From Bacteroidales bacterium (GTDB taxonomy: Bacteria > Bacteroidota > Bacteroidia > Bacteroidales > ML635J-15): 64,000 nt of DNA. Positions 44,986-54,793 of this stretch are shown here, piece after piece; within the stretch, counting starts at the first letter, position 1, and each line of letters opens with the position of its first letter. Location of the stretch: NCBI GenBank assembly GCA_031275085.1, contig JAISPG010000074.1:1-64000 (forward strand). Direction: 5' to 3'. Below the pieces are notes generated by a model. That model ran no database searches. It was not told where the DNA came from and saw only the letters and a list, made by a program, of their open reading frames with translations. Position numbers and translations under genes: made by a program.

Positions 44986-47900
44986 TTATTCTTTTATAAG
45001 TTTTATAACTTCAGTTTTATTATTGGTTTCTACTCTCAAGAAATAAATTCCGGCAGGTAAAGAATTTTCTATTTTATAAGTAAAAACTGATGATTCTGCT
45101 AGTGCTTTACGATTGTTTTCCAATATTTTAATTTCTTTACCGGTAATATCAAGCATTTTTATTGATAATAATTCTTCACCGGAATTATTAAAAACAATTG
45201 ATACCGAATTTTTGAAAGGATTAGGAAAACACTGTAAATTGGATGTTATGTCAAAAATTGGATTGTTTACATAATCTTCTACCGACAATTCAACAGGAAT
45301 AATTATAGTATTTACAGAACCTGAAATAATTATTTCGGCATAATATGTCCCTCTTGCCATATTTTCCGTATTAAAAGTCAGCTGAAAGTTATTTGATTCG
45401 TTTACGCCAATTATTCCGATACGTTCGTCAATATTTAACCAATACATATTTTGATTATATAATGTTATATCAGAGGATATTTCATGAGGAGCTGCACCGG
45501 TATTATTTCCTGTAATATTATATGTAATTAACGATATTTCACCAGAATAAGCAGAAGAAAAGGAAACATTAACAGTAAATTCAACATTCTCTCCACTTGT
45601 TATATGCTCAGAATCCGATACTGAATACCAGAACAGGCCTGCACCTTGTCCTACAGCATTATTTGAATACAAAGTTCCGTTAGACCCGACAATATCGGTA
45701 GAACTATTAACTACAATTTCATCAGGAAATTCCATTCTTAACAATCTTATGTTTTCATTATCAGGACTGATTGTATTCAGAAAAAATGTTATATCATAAG
45801 TTTCTCCCGGAATAAAATTATGGAAATTTGTTGTCAGGTTTGATCCCTGAATGTTCTTAGCCATGTTATTGGCAACAATATTTCTTATATTCACATCATA
45901 ATCTGCAGAAATATTACCAATATTAGAAACTCTGAAAGATTCCGTGCTTTCCTGACCGGTATCCATTATTTTTGATATTATATTAGTATTGGAAGAAAAT
46001 ACGGAAGCCTGAAAAGGTAATATAGGCAAATGTATATAGTCTATCCAGACTGCATCTTCATTTCTTGATATACTATTATCTTTTACATACTCCCACTTTA
46101 AATTGTAGCTACCTGGAATCAATATCTTCGTAAAAACGTTCCAACCCGTAATACCACTAGATCTCAGGTATTCAACATTGTTAATATAAAAAATCAGTTC
46201 ATCATATGTTGCTTCACTGGAAGCTTTATATGCAAAACTCATGGTATCTTGATTCGTAATCACAATATCAATTGAAATTACAGACTCCTGGTTATCTCCA
46301 ATAATACCGGAACGTAAACAATAATTTCCTTCATATGGGTTATCTGATACTACATACCAACTGGCTGCTCCTGAGTGCTGCCATTCAAAAATATCTGATA
46401 TAGCTCCCGTTTCAAAGTCTTCTACCAATATCCCTAACGATATATCTATCCCCAATGTTACACCTATTCCTATTCTCAAACATAACAGTTCTTCTTTCCT
46501 GTATCCGGTTTCTGTTGTCATAATAACTTTCATGACAATAATTTCATCATCAGGACAATTTTCACTTATATTGACGTTAAAATCGACAAATGCACTACTA
46601 TTACAAAACATAGATTCAACAAATCTTGATTCTGTATTTACTTCCGCATATGGACTGTAAACTTCTAACCTAACTGTAAGGTCTTCGACATTAATTATTC
46701 CTATATTCTTTAGCTGCAAAACCATATTTCTTTGTTCGCCGATATTTATGTTTTCCATATTAAAGATATCTATAACAGTAATATCTTCGGTATGTATACC
46801 TATTTCAAAATACATTGTTTGACAAAGAAGATCTGCACTATACAGATCAACACATATAATTGTGCTATATGTATCTTCAATTATTGAATTTACTGCTAAG
46901 TCAAAATTAAAATCAACATAATTATTTGGTGCTAGATTAACAGGAATTGCCGTTATATTATTTGTTAATGTTATGTTCGGGTCTTCGCTTCTGACTCTCA
47001 TTGTTATATTTCTTGCATCTGCAATACCCAGATTTTTTATTGTAACTGTTACTTCTGCATTTTCACCTCTTGTAAGTTGATTATCATTTCCGTCATTAAT
47101 AGCAAATTGATTTAATTCAAATATTGGAGAATATGCATTATATATTTTATTATACATCCAGTTTTCTCCATTGGATTCAACTGAAAATGTTATTGTAAAC
47201 GGATATGTATTCGGGACTTCGTTACTCACGGAAAAAGAAATTCGATCCTGTAATGTTAATGTTTGCCCTGAAAGTAATGATGCACAATTTATTGTATTAT
47301 TTATAAAAGTAATATACGGACTGGAACAAGATGCTGTTATTATTATATCGGAAACTACAGAAGCCATTGGATTTGTCAATGATACTTCAACATCTACATC
47401 TTCTCCATATTCAATTATATCATCACCATCCTGGGTACTTGTATTATATGTAACAATAAGCCCGTCCGTAACAAATGGCAACGATATTCTATCGACAAGC
47501 CCGTTATTATCCCTGACTTTAAAGTGTAATAGTTCTGAATAATAGTCACGGCTTGGAATACCTGTTAATAATCCTGATTTAGATATTTCAAAATCTTCAG
47601 GAACAGGATTAGAAACAAACGAATATGAAACTCCATTACGTACATTAGTGTGGTCAGGGAATATTATCCTTGAAAATCTTTCTCCGTCTCCGTTTGACAG
47701 TCCTGCAATATAGCTTGTTGAATGTACCATATTTGAGTCGTTATATATTATATTTATTTCTCCATTTCTATGAATGGTTACAGCATAATCAATCAATGAG
47801 GACTCCCAGATTATTGTAACATAATTGCTTTCAACAATTTTTTTCATTGAAGTTGCTGTATGATTCTGAACATAAAAAGGAACTATTATTTTATTGTTCA

Positions 47901-49632
47901 TAAAAACTAAAAGTTCTTTACAGGTTTTAGACCACGGATAAGAGTATATGACATAATTATCAAATGAAATCACTCCGTTCTTTGAGGGATATATAACATT
48001 TACTTCTTCTCCGTAATAATTGATCGTGAATCCAAGATCAATTGCTTCTCCTGTATTCACTGTCGTACCACCGGCAGGAAAATCACCTGTTGATCCGGTC
48101 ATTATATAATCCGTATCAAAACTCCATTCATATGGTAAAGTTCCATTATCAGCTTCCATTTGGAAAGAATATGTACTCATTATAGCGCCCGGAGATAAAA
48201 ATTCTGTTGCGATGTTTACATTCTGAGAAGAAGATAATCCAGTTATAGACAATGTTGTTGTCGTATTATTCTCAATATTGACATTTGTTTGATTACAAAT
48301 TAATTCAACTGCTTCACCTCCGGAATAATTTATTATTGAAAAATTATTTATTGTTCCGCTCCCTATGGAACTTAAATCATTTTCCGATACCATAAGAAAA
48401 TATTTTACATTTGTATTTGCGGGAACATAATTTATAAGAGGTGTCAAATCCAGTCCGAACTCGATAGTTTTATCACTTTCAGATGCTCCGCCCTGCATAT
48501 TATAATCACCTCCCTGATAATTAAATATCGGAAAATCAATAATATGTTCTGGAACACTTGAAAGTGGGTCGGAGGATATTCCTGCAAATATTTTTAATTT
48601 TCCGCGCTTATCATGCGTCAAGCTGACTTTTGCTGTCAACAATGGTTCATAAGTAGGATTCACTTCCATAACATGTACAACATCTTCATATATAAATCCG
48701 TCGGCAATAGCTTTATACATGACGTAACAATAACCTCCGTTAGCCCACGCTGTTGCACCAAAATACGTTTCACACATTATCAGCCCCCCTATTTCCCAAT
48801 CACGCATATCAACAACGCCATCGCCGTTTATGTCAATATCATTAGTATATCTGCCGTCACCATTATAATCATATCTGATAGAATCATTATATCCTAAAAA
48901 AGTAAACGAATGCGAAGATCCTACATAACCGCTTGTTAATACATACATACCTGCATCTTCGGTTCCGGCAGGTAAAGTCTGGCTCGGAGTTCTGTTCTGA
49001 GAATACGTAATTGCACAACCTCCGGGTGTTCTACCATCAAAACGGTCATACATCCAATTCTTCAAAACCTGCATTCCTTCAGCTGTAGATATATTAAGTT
49101 TATATACTTTATCAAGCCTGTTATGCATTGCAGAATAATACATATCATATCCTGTTATCCAGCGGTAATTTCCGCCATAATACGGCGTCCCGCCATATTC
49201 TTCCTGATTTGGAGTTCCTACACGTTTTAAAATTTCTAAAGTTTGATAATAGGCTCCACCGCCACCAAGAGCCTCCCAGTTATATACAAAATGTGTCGGA
49301 TAAAGATTTGCATTGATATTTGCCGGTAGATCCCTGGCAGCACACATTTCATAGGTAAAGCACATACCTGTCGATGATGCCTGGCCACAACTTAACCCTT
49401 CCTGAGGAAACGGAGTCCTAAAATATGGAGTTTCCGAATGATTAACCCTATAAGGTATTTGTCTGTTTCTACAAGGCTCCGGCATTACAAGCTCCGGATA
49501 ACCAGACAACAGTTTCAGGTCCGCATCGGTAAACTCTACAGGCTGAAGTCCAACATATTCTTCAACTTTCTGAGAAAACACTAATATTGATATGCACAAA
49601 AATGCAAATAGGGTAAAACTTCTCTTTTTCAT
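44986..49632 (-). CDS. Secreted papain-like (C1) protease with T9SS sorting domain
   Basis: The 1548-residue protein has a signal peptide (ILVFSQ), then a papain-type catalytic domain (about 65-310). The catalytic Cys82 is in EGLSCGQASS, His241 in GSSHSFTFLGYND and Asn298 in WANGGYCYVMY. An EF-hand/dockerin-like pair (DYNGDGRYTND, DINGDGVVDMRDWE, residues 255-280) sits inside the catalytic domain between His and Asn. The long middle consists of beta-sandwich domains, including CARDB-like repeats (GVADARNITMRVRSEDPNI-type text), and the C-terminus (LQCFPNPFKNSVSI to AGIYFLRVETNNKTEVIKLIKE) is a type A T9SS sorting domain. It should be secreted across the outer membrane and anchored to the surface. 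Confidence 0.85.
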   Translation of the reverse strand: MKKRSFTLFAFLCISILVFSQKVEEYVGLQPVEFTDADLKLLSGYPELVMPEPCRNRQIPYRVNHSETPYFRTPFPQEGLSCGQASSTGMCFTYEMCAARDLPANINANLYPTHFVYNWEALGGGGAYYQTLEILKRVGTPNQEEYGGTPYYGGNYRWITGYDMYYSAMHNRLDKVYKLNISTAEGMQVLKNWMYDRFDGRTPGGCAITYSQNRTPSQTLPAGTEDAGMYVLTSGYVGSSHSFTFLGYNDSIRYDYNGDGRYTNDIDINGDGVVDMRDWEIGGLIMCETYFGATAWANGGYCYVMYKAIADGFIYEDVVHVMEVNPTYEPLLTAKVSLTHDKRGKLKIFAGISSDPLSSVPEHIIDFPIFNYQGGDYNMQGGASESDKTIEFGLDLTPLINYVPANTNVKYFLMVSENDLSSIGSGTINNFSIINYSGGEAVELICNQTNVNIENNTTTTLSITGLSSSQNVNIATEFLSPGAIMSTYSFQMEADNGTLPYEWSFDTDYIMTGSTGDFPAGGTTVNTGEAIDLGFTINYYGEEVNVIYPSKNGVISFDNYVIYSYPWSKTCKELLVFMNNKIIVPFYVQNHTATSMKKIVESNYVTIIWESSLIDYAVTIHRNGEINIIYNDSNMVHSTSYIAGLSNGDGERFSRIIFPDHTNVRNGVSYSFVSNPVPEDFEISKSGLLTGIPSRDYYSELLHFKVRDNNGLVDRISLPFVTDGLIVTYNTSTQDGDDIIEYGEDVDVEVSLTNPMASVVSDIIITASCSSPYITFINNTINCASLLSGQTLTLQDRISFSVSNEVPNTYPFTITFSVESNGENWMYNKIYNAYSPIFELNQFAINDGNDNQLTRGENAEVTVTIKNLGIADARNITMRVRSEDPNITLTNNITAIPVNLAPNNYVDFNFDLAVNSIIEDTYSTIICVDLYSADLLCQTMYFEIGIHTEDITVIDIFNMENINIGEQRNMVLQLKNIGIINVEDLTVRLEVYSPYAEVNTESRFVESMFCNSSAFVDFNVNISENCPDDEIIVMKVIMTTETGYRKEELLCLRIGIGVTLGIDISLGILVEDFETGAISDIFEWQHSGAASWYVVSDNPYEGNYCLRSGIIGDNQESVISIDIVITNQDTMSFAYKASSEATYDELIFYINNVEYLRSSGITGWNVFTKILIPGSYNLKWEYVKDNSISRNEDAVWIDYIHLPILPFQASVFSSNTNIISKIMDTGQESTESFRVSNIGNISADYDVNIRNIVANNMAKNIQGSNLTTNFHNFIPGETYDITFFLNTISPDNENIRLLRMEFPDEIVVNSSTDIVGSNGTLYSNNAVGQGAGLFWYSVSDSEHITSGENVEFTVNVSFSSAYSGEISLITYNITGNNTGAAPHEISSDITLYNQNMYWLNIDERIGIIGVNESNNFQLTFNTENMARGTYYAEIIISGSVNTIIIPVELSVEDYVNNPIFDITSNLQCFPNPFKNSVSIVFNNSGEELLSIKMLDITGKEIKILENNRKALAESSVFTYKIENSLPAGIYFLRVETNNKTEVIKLIKE

Positions 49633-49778
49633 AATAATGCTAATTTTATATTTCTACAGATGTAAATATACAAAAAAATAATATAAAACATCCTCATTAT
49701 TTAACACATTATAATATTTTTTTTTATCTTTGTAAAAGAGGTATTGCTATTTTTAATGTTCATCAAATTCGTAGCCAT

Positions 49779-52190
49779 ATGAAAAATAAAAAAATTTCTC
49801 TTCTTTTGTTCGTTTTCATAGTTTTTTTTATTCCAAAATTCATAATTGCTCAAAATCCTTCAGAAGATTTTAACGGAGGATCGGGAACGTCTGCAGATCC
49901 TTATAAAATAATCAATTCTGTCCAATTAAGTAATATCAGGAATTATCTTGGTACTGAAAATGCAGGTCTTTATTTTAAAATCATGAATGATATTGATTTA
50001 TCAGAAGAAGCATGGATCCCAATAGCTACAAGTACAAACAATGCTTTTCACGGTAAATTAAACGGTTGCGGGAAAAAATTAATAGGATTGAACATAGGCA
50101 GTAATGGTTCTGATACTCATAAAGCATCCGGGCTTTTCGGGTATGTAAAATCCGGTGCTGTAATAGACAGTGTAAATTTAGTCGGAGGATATATCAGAGT
50201 TTTTGATACAGGTAGTTCCTATACCGGAAGCATTGCCGGATATATAGACCTTGGAATAATTGTCGGATTAGAACCTAATATTGTTACAATATCTAATTGC
50301 TCAAGTTCCGTAAATATAGAAAGTAACAGTACTTATGCCGATGAAATAGGAGGAATTGCAGGAAGGACTTTATGTTTTGCCCCGTATGTAATGACAGCTA
50401 ATTTTATTAATTGTTATTTTTCGGGAAGCATATCTTCAATAGACGATTCAAAAGTAGGAGGAATTTTAGGTTTAAACAGTAGTTTTGATAATGGAACTAT
50501 TACACTTAATTTTATTGAATGTGGCAACTCTGCCGATATCACAACAACAGGAAGTACAATATTAGCAGGAGGATTATTAGGCTCTCTTTTCAGCGAAGGT
50601 CCGATCACTATTAACATTGAAAAATGTTATAATACCGGAAATATTACAGGTGGAGAAGGAGATTCCTATACCAGCGGACTTGTAGCTTTTGGTAGCGTAT
50701 TTGGAGGTTCTCAGTTAAGTATGTCAGACTGTTATTCTAATTCTACAATAACAGCCGTCAGCAATTCTGCAGGTGGGTTGGTAGGATTACTCAGGACTTT
50801 GGACCATACTTCTTCAATCATACTGGAGAATTGTTATACTGCGGGTAATATTACCGGAAGTGCCAAAAATGTGGGAGGCCTTATAGGAGAATTGGATAAC
50901 CCTGTTTCTACCTATACAATAAAAAATTGTGTTGCCGCACAATTCACACTTTCTCATGATACTTATGATTTCCATGCAAACCGTTTAGTCGGGAAAAATG
51001 AAAACGGAAGTTTTATAAACAATTATGCTAATTCCGATATGAAAATAAATGGAATTACCCAAAGCTCATCTGACCCAAACAGTATTTTCGGAATGGATAA
51101 ACCTTTGTTTGATCTATTTAATATCTCAACATACAATACGGAACAATTCAGCTGGGACATTTCAACCGGGAATAATTCAATATGGAATATCAACAATATA
51201 AGGTCTCTTCCATACTTTCCACGACAAAGTTCCCCGGTTTATGTTTCAGATTTATTCAGGGATAGTATTATATTTGAACTTAATAATTTGTCGGATAGCT
51301 TAAAGTTGATAAGGCAATCGGATAATAATCTGATAACTTCATATAGTAATCTGAGTAACCAAAATTTCGAATTTGAAATTGATCTTCGGAATATGAATTC
51401 GGATGATATAGTCACTTTTATCAATTACGAAACAAATAAAGAAGCTTCAAATAAAGTATATTCAAAAATTCAAAGAAGAAATGTATATATTGCGGCACAA
51501 AATGCTGAAAAATGTTTTGGTGATGACGATCCCGAATTAAATTATATTATAAATTCAACTCTATTGGAAGGTGATATCATTACCGGACAATTATCCAGAC
51601 ATGAAGGCGAAAACGGAGGCACATATGCGATACTGCAAGGCACGGTCAATAATGAAAATAACATAAATTATAATATTATTTTTGCCCCTGCCCTATTTAA
51701 AATAAATCAGATAGACATTTCAGTATCTTCCGAAAATAATATTTTAACTGCAAATAATTCTACTTCTGCGACATATCAATGGCTTAATTGCTCTAATAAC
51801 TATACTCCCATTGAAGATGCAACAGAACAATCATTTACTACACCAGCTCAAGGGAATTTCGCTGTTGAAATAACTCAAAATAATTGTACTGACACTTCCG
51901 AATGTCACCCTTTAAATTTTACAGAAATAACTAACCATATTACCAATCCGGAAATACAGCTTTATCCTAATCCTACCAACGGAAAGTTTTTTATAAATTT
52001 GAATGAAAATTTTGAAAAAGTTGATATTGATATTTTTACTTACGATGGTAAATTATTAGAAAAATATACTAATATAGCAGGACCCACAATTGAATATTGT
52101 TTACCGAATATTTCCGGAGTATATTACATTTCTGTTACAGATAGTAAAAATCATAAAAAAACATTTAAAGTAATTAATTCCGAAAATTAG
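49779..52190 (+). CDS. Secreted GLUG/MBG repeat protein with T9SS sorting domain
   Basis: The 803-residue protein has a signal peptide (FIIAQ), a start NGGSGTSADPYKIINSVQLSNIR typical of GLUG-containing surface proteins, and a beta-helix-like region of repeats (GLFGYVKSG, GGIAGRT, GGILGLNSS, GGLLGSLFS, GGLVGLLRT, GGLIGELDN) with one GLUG-type turn each. An MBG-like domain follows (FGDDDPELNYIINSTLLEGDIITG), then a T9SS type A sorting domain (LYPNPTNGKFFINL to SGVYYISVTDSKNHKKTFKV). It is probably a surface adhesin or binding protein. A TATCTTTG -7 box lies at 49725-49732. Divergent from the protease gene. Confidence 0.85.
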   Translation: MKNKKISLLLFVFIVFFIPKFIIAQNPSEDFNGGSGTSADPYKIINSVQLSNIRNYLGTENAGLYFKIMNDIDLSEEAWIPIATSTNNAFHGKLNGCGKKLIGLNIGSNGSDTHKASGLFGYVKSGAVIDSVNLVGGYIRVFDTGSSYTGSIAGYIDLGIIVGLEPNIVTISNCSSSVNIESNSTYADEIGGIAGRTLCFAPYVMTANFINCYFSGSISSIDDSKVGGILGLNSSFDNGTITLNFIECGNSADITTTGSTILAGGLLGSLFSEGPITINIEKCYNTGNITGGEGDSYTSGLVAFGSVFGGSQLSMSDCYSNSTITAVSNSAGGLVGLLRTLDHTSSIILENCYTAGNITGSAKNVGGLIGELDNPVSTYTIKNCVAAQFTLSHDTYDFHANRLVGKNENGSFINNYANSDMKINGITQSSSDPNSIFGMDKPLFDLFNISTYNTEQFSWDISTGNNSIWNINNIRSLPYFPRQSSPVYVSDLFRDSIIFELNNLSDSLKLIRQSDNNLITSYSNLSNQNFEFEIDLRNMNSDDIVTFINYETNKEASNKVYSKIQRRNVYIAAQNAEKCFGDDDPELNYIINSTLLEGDIITGQLSRHEGENGGTYAILQGTVNNENNINYNIIFAPALFKINQIDISVSSENNILTANNSTSATYQWLNCSNNYTPIEDATEQSFTTPAQGNFAVEITQNNCTDTSECHPLNFTEITNHITNPEIQLYPNPTNGKFFINLNENFEKVDIDIFTYDGKLLEKYTNIAGPTIEYCLPNISGVYYISVTDSKNHKKTFKVINSEN

Positions 52191-52273
52191 ATATGTAATT
52201 AGGTATATATACATTCTTTTAATTATTATTCTGGAAGTTTAACTATTAATGCTTTATGGCTAACAAAGATAAT

Positions 52274-52822
52274 CTATCCGGTAATAAAATCCTTACTCTC
52301 ATATTTCAATAATTCAATATACGGATCTCCTTCAAGATCGAGTAATTTTGCAAATGCCGGTTCGGTTTTATATCCCACTTTTTTTAATCTTACGATTTCT
52401 TTCCTGAATTCCTCTCCTTTTTCCTTAATAAGGTTATATTCTACAATCATATGCCTGTAACCGAATTGTTGTTCTACAGGAACTTTCTGCCCGAATATTT
52501 CAATATCCGACTCATCCAATGAAAAACTTGCTATTACAGTGTCCTCATTACGGATCTTAGTAGTATATATTTTAAAATTATCTTCATTTTCAAAATAACG
52601 AGTAATATCAATAATAAATTCCTGTTTATTATTCCAGCAACACAAGATATCCAGATCGCTGTTAAAAATATCAATATTGATAGGAATGGTTCCAACAAGC
52701 ACAGGATCATATTTTCTAAGTTTCTCAAAAATAAAATTTCTTTTTATTATATGATATGCGATCTTTTGGCGATTATTACCCCGCTCTAGGTATGAAATAT
52801 CCAGGAAATTAATATTTTCCAT
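52274..52822 (-). CDS. DUF4269 protein (nucleotidyltransferase-like)
   Basis: The 182-residue protein matches the DUF4269 pattern: LLERGN-like start (SYLERGNNRQKIAYHII), then VLVGTIPINIDIFNSDLDILC, FGQKVPVEQQFGYRHMIVE and VGYKTEPAFAKLLDLEGDPYIELL. The GT..(I)..SDLDI segment is like the active-site strand of polymerase-beta-type nucleotidyltransferases. Function is unknown. It stands alone between the GLUG protein and the ABC exporter. Confidence 0.82.
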   Translation of the reverse strand: MENINFLDISYLERGNNRQKIAYHIIKRNFIFEKLRKYDPVLVGTIPINIDIFNSDLDILCCWNNKQEFIIDITRYFENEDNFKIYTTKIRNEDTVIASFSLDESDIEIFGQKVPVEQQFGYRHMIVEYNLIKEKGEEFRKEIVRLKKVGYKTEPAFAKLLDLEGDPYIELLKYESKDFITG

Positions 52823-53074
52823 ATCAAATTATTTTTCCGGAAAAATAAAAAACTGTTTTCAATTTTTACAATTCTTTTTAACTAAATTTGCCGGAATTTT
52901 TGTCTTTAACAAAAGGATGTATTAAGTTATAGATAATATGCATATTGCATATCAACTTTTTATAATTTACTATAAATATTCTATTTCATAAATAAAAAAA
53001 TATTTATTTTTTTAAAACTTTGCAATCTAAATTTGTTTAAATGTACAAATAAAATTTAAGTCTAAAAATTATAA

Positions 53075-54790
53075 ATGAAATTATACTGGCAGATATTAAA
53101 AAGATATAAAAAATTCATAATACTAAGCCCTTTGCTGGTATTGGGTTTTGTTTTCTGCGAAACAGCCCAGCCCACTCTAATGGCTTCAATTATTGACGAA
53201 GGTGTTATGAAAAAAGATATGGATACTATAATCCATATAGGAATAATAATGATATCTCTTTCTGTTGTTGCCATTGGGCTAAGCATTGCAAATGTATATT
53301 GTGCATCAAAAACAGCTATAGGTTTTTCCACAGACTTAAGAAAAAAAATGTTCAGTAAAATACAAACATTTTCTTTTGCAGATATTGACACATTCAGTAC
53401 TGCATCATTAATTACCAGAATGACTAACGACACTACTGTATTACAGCAGATTGTAATGCGTACAATGCTGATACTGTACAGGGCACCCATGATGATGGTT
53501 ATTGCTTTGTTTTATGTAATAAGTATGAATACAAAAATGGCTGCATTCCTTGGTATAGCTTTACCTGTTTTAGGCATATGTATTTTTCTGGTAGTAAGGA
53601 AAGGTTATCCCGTTTTTACACAAGTACAACAAAAACTGGATAAATTAAATGAAATCGTCAGGGAAAACCTTATAGGGATAAGAGTAGTAAAATCATTTGT
53701 AAGAGAAGACCTGGAAAAGAAAAAGTTTAATAAGTCCAATGAAGAATATCGTGATTCTTACATCAAAGCTTTAGACATTCTTGTTTTGGTATTTCCCGCC
53801 ATGCAACTGATAATGAATAGTACTGTAGTTTTCATATTATGGTCGGGAGGAATCAGTGGTTTGCAGATAGGTAGTCTAATATCACTTGTAAATTATAGTA
53901 TGCAGATATTAATGGCTTTGATGCTTGTTTCAATGACTTTTGTAATGCTTGCAAGAGCTGCTGCCTCATCAAAAAGGGTATTGGAAGTAATGAAAACAGA
54001 ACCGTCAATAACAAATACTCCCGAATCTTTACAAGACATTCATAAAATATTAAAAGGCGATATTACATTTAAAAATGTCTTTTTTAAATATAATCCTGAA
54101 AGTGAGAATTATGTACTTAAAGATATTAATTTCCATATTGATTCGGGAGAAACTATTGCAGTTGTAGGGGCTACAGGATCAGCAAAATCAACACTTCTGC
54201 AACTTATACCAAGACTTTATGATGTTAATAATGGTGAAATCTTAATTGATGACATTAATATCAAATCTTATTCCTTAAATGAGTTAAGAGAATCAATAGG
54301 TGTTGTCCTGCAAAATAATACATTATTCTCAGGGACAATTCTGGCCAATATTAAGTGGGGAAATCCCGGTGCCACTATAGAAGAAATTGAAGAAGCTGCA
54401 AAAATAGCTGAAGCTCATGATTTTATTACATCATTTTCAAAATCTTATGACACAATTGTTGGACAATCTGGCGTAAATCTTTCAGGAGGACAAAAACAAA
54501 GAATTTGTATTGCAAGAGCATTATTAAAAAAACCGAAAATACTTATTCTTGATAATAGTACCAGTGCTGTGGATACAGATACGGAGAAAAAAATAAAAGA
54601 AAATTTTGCAAAACTATTGGGAGAAACAACTGTCATATTGGTAACACAACGTTTTTCATCCATGCAAAATAGTGATAAGGTAATTGTTCTGGAAGACGGC
54701 ATGATAGAATCAATGGGAACACCTTCGGAACTTCTCGAAAAGTCAAAGATTTATCAGGAAATTGCTAATTCTCAAAAACTAATATTATAG
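53075..54790 (+). CDS. ABC exporter half-transporter with degenerate ATP site
   Basis: The 571-residue protein has six membrane helices (1-315) and a nucleotide-binding domain. Its Walker A is GATGSAKST (about residue 365), with Ala in place of the Gly before Lys; Walker B reads ILILDNSTSAVD (about 490), with Asn where the catalytic Glu belongs. The signature LSGGQKQR is intact. This is the degenerate half of a heterodimeric multidrug-type exporter like YheI/BmrC or TM287. It pairs with the next gene, 3 bases downstream. A TAAATTTG -7 box lies at 53028-53035. Confidence 0.92.
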   Translation: MKLYWQILKRYKKFIILSPLLVLGFVFCETAQPTLMASIIDEGVMKKDMDTIIHIGIIMISLSVVAIGLSIANVYCASKTAIGFSTDLRKKMFSKIQTFSFADIDTFSTASLITRMTNDTTVLQQIVMRTMLILYRAPMMMVIALFYVISMNTKMAAFLGIALPVLGICIFLVVRKGYPVFTQVQQKLDKLNEIVRENLIGIRVVKSFVREDLEKKKFNKSNEEYRDSYIKALDILVLVFPAMQLIMNSTVVFILWSGGISGLQIGSLISLVNYSMQILMALMLVSMTFVMLARAAASSKRVLEVMKTEPSITNTPESLQDIHKILKGDITFKNVFFKYNPESENYVLKDINFHIDSGETIAVVGATGSAKSTLLQLIPRLYDVNNGEILIDDINIKSYSLNELRESIGVVLQNNTLFSGTILANIKWGNPGATIEEIEEAAKIAEAHDFITSFSKSYDTIVGQSGVNLSGGQKQRICIARALLKKPKILILDNSTSAVDTDTEKKIKENFAKLLGETTVILVTQRFSSMQNSDKVIVLEDGMIESMGTPSELLEKSKIYQEIANSQKLIL

Positions 54791-54793
54791 CAA

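Noticed and set aside
53062-53490. 142-residue minus-strand ORF
   Set aside because: Shadow of the first ABC exporter gene in the opposite frame; the exporter has clear family motifs.
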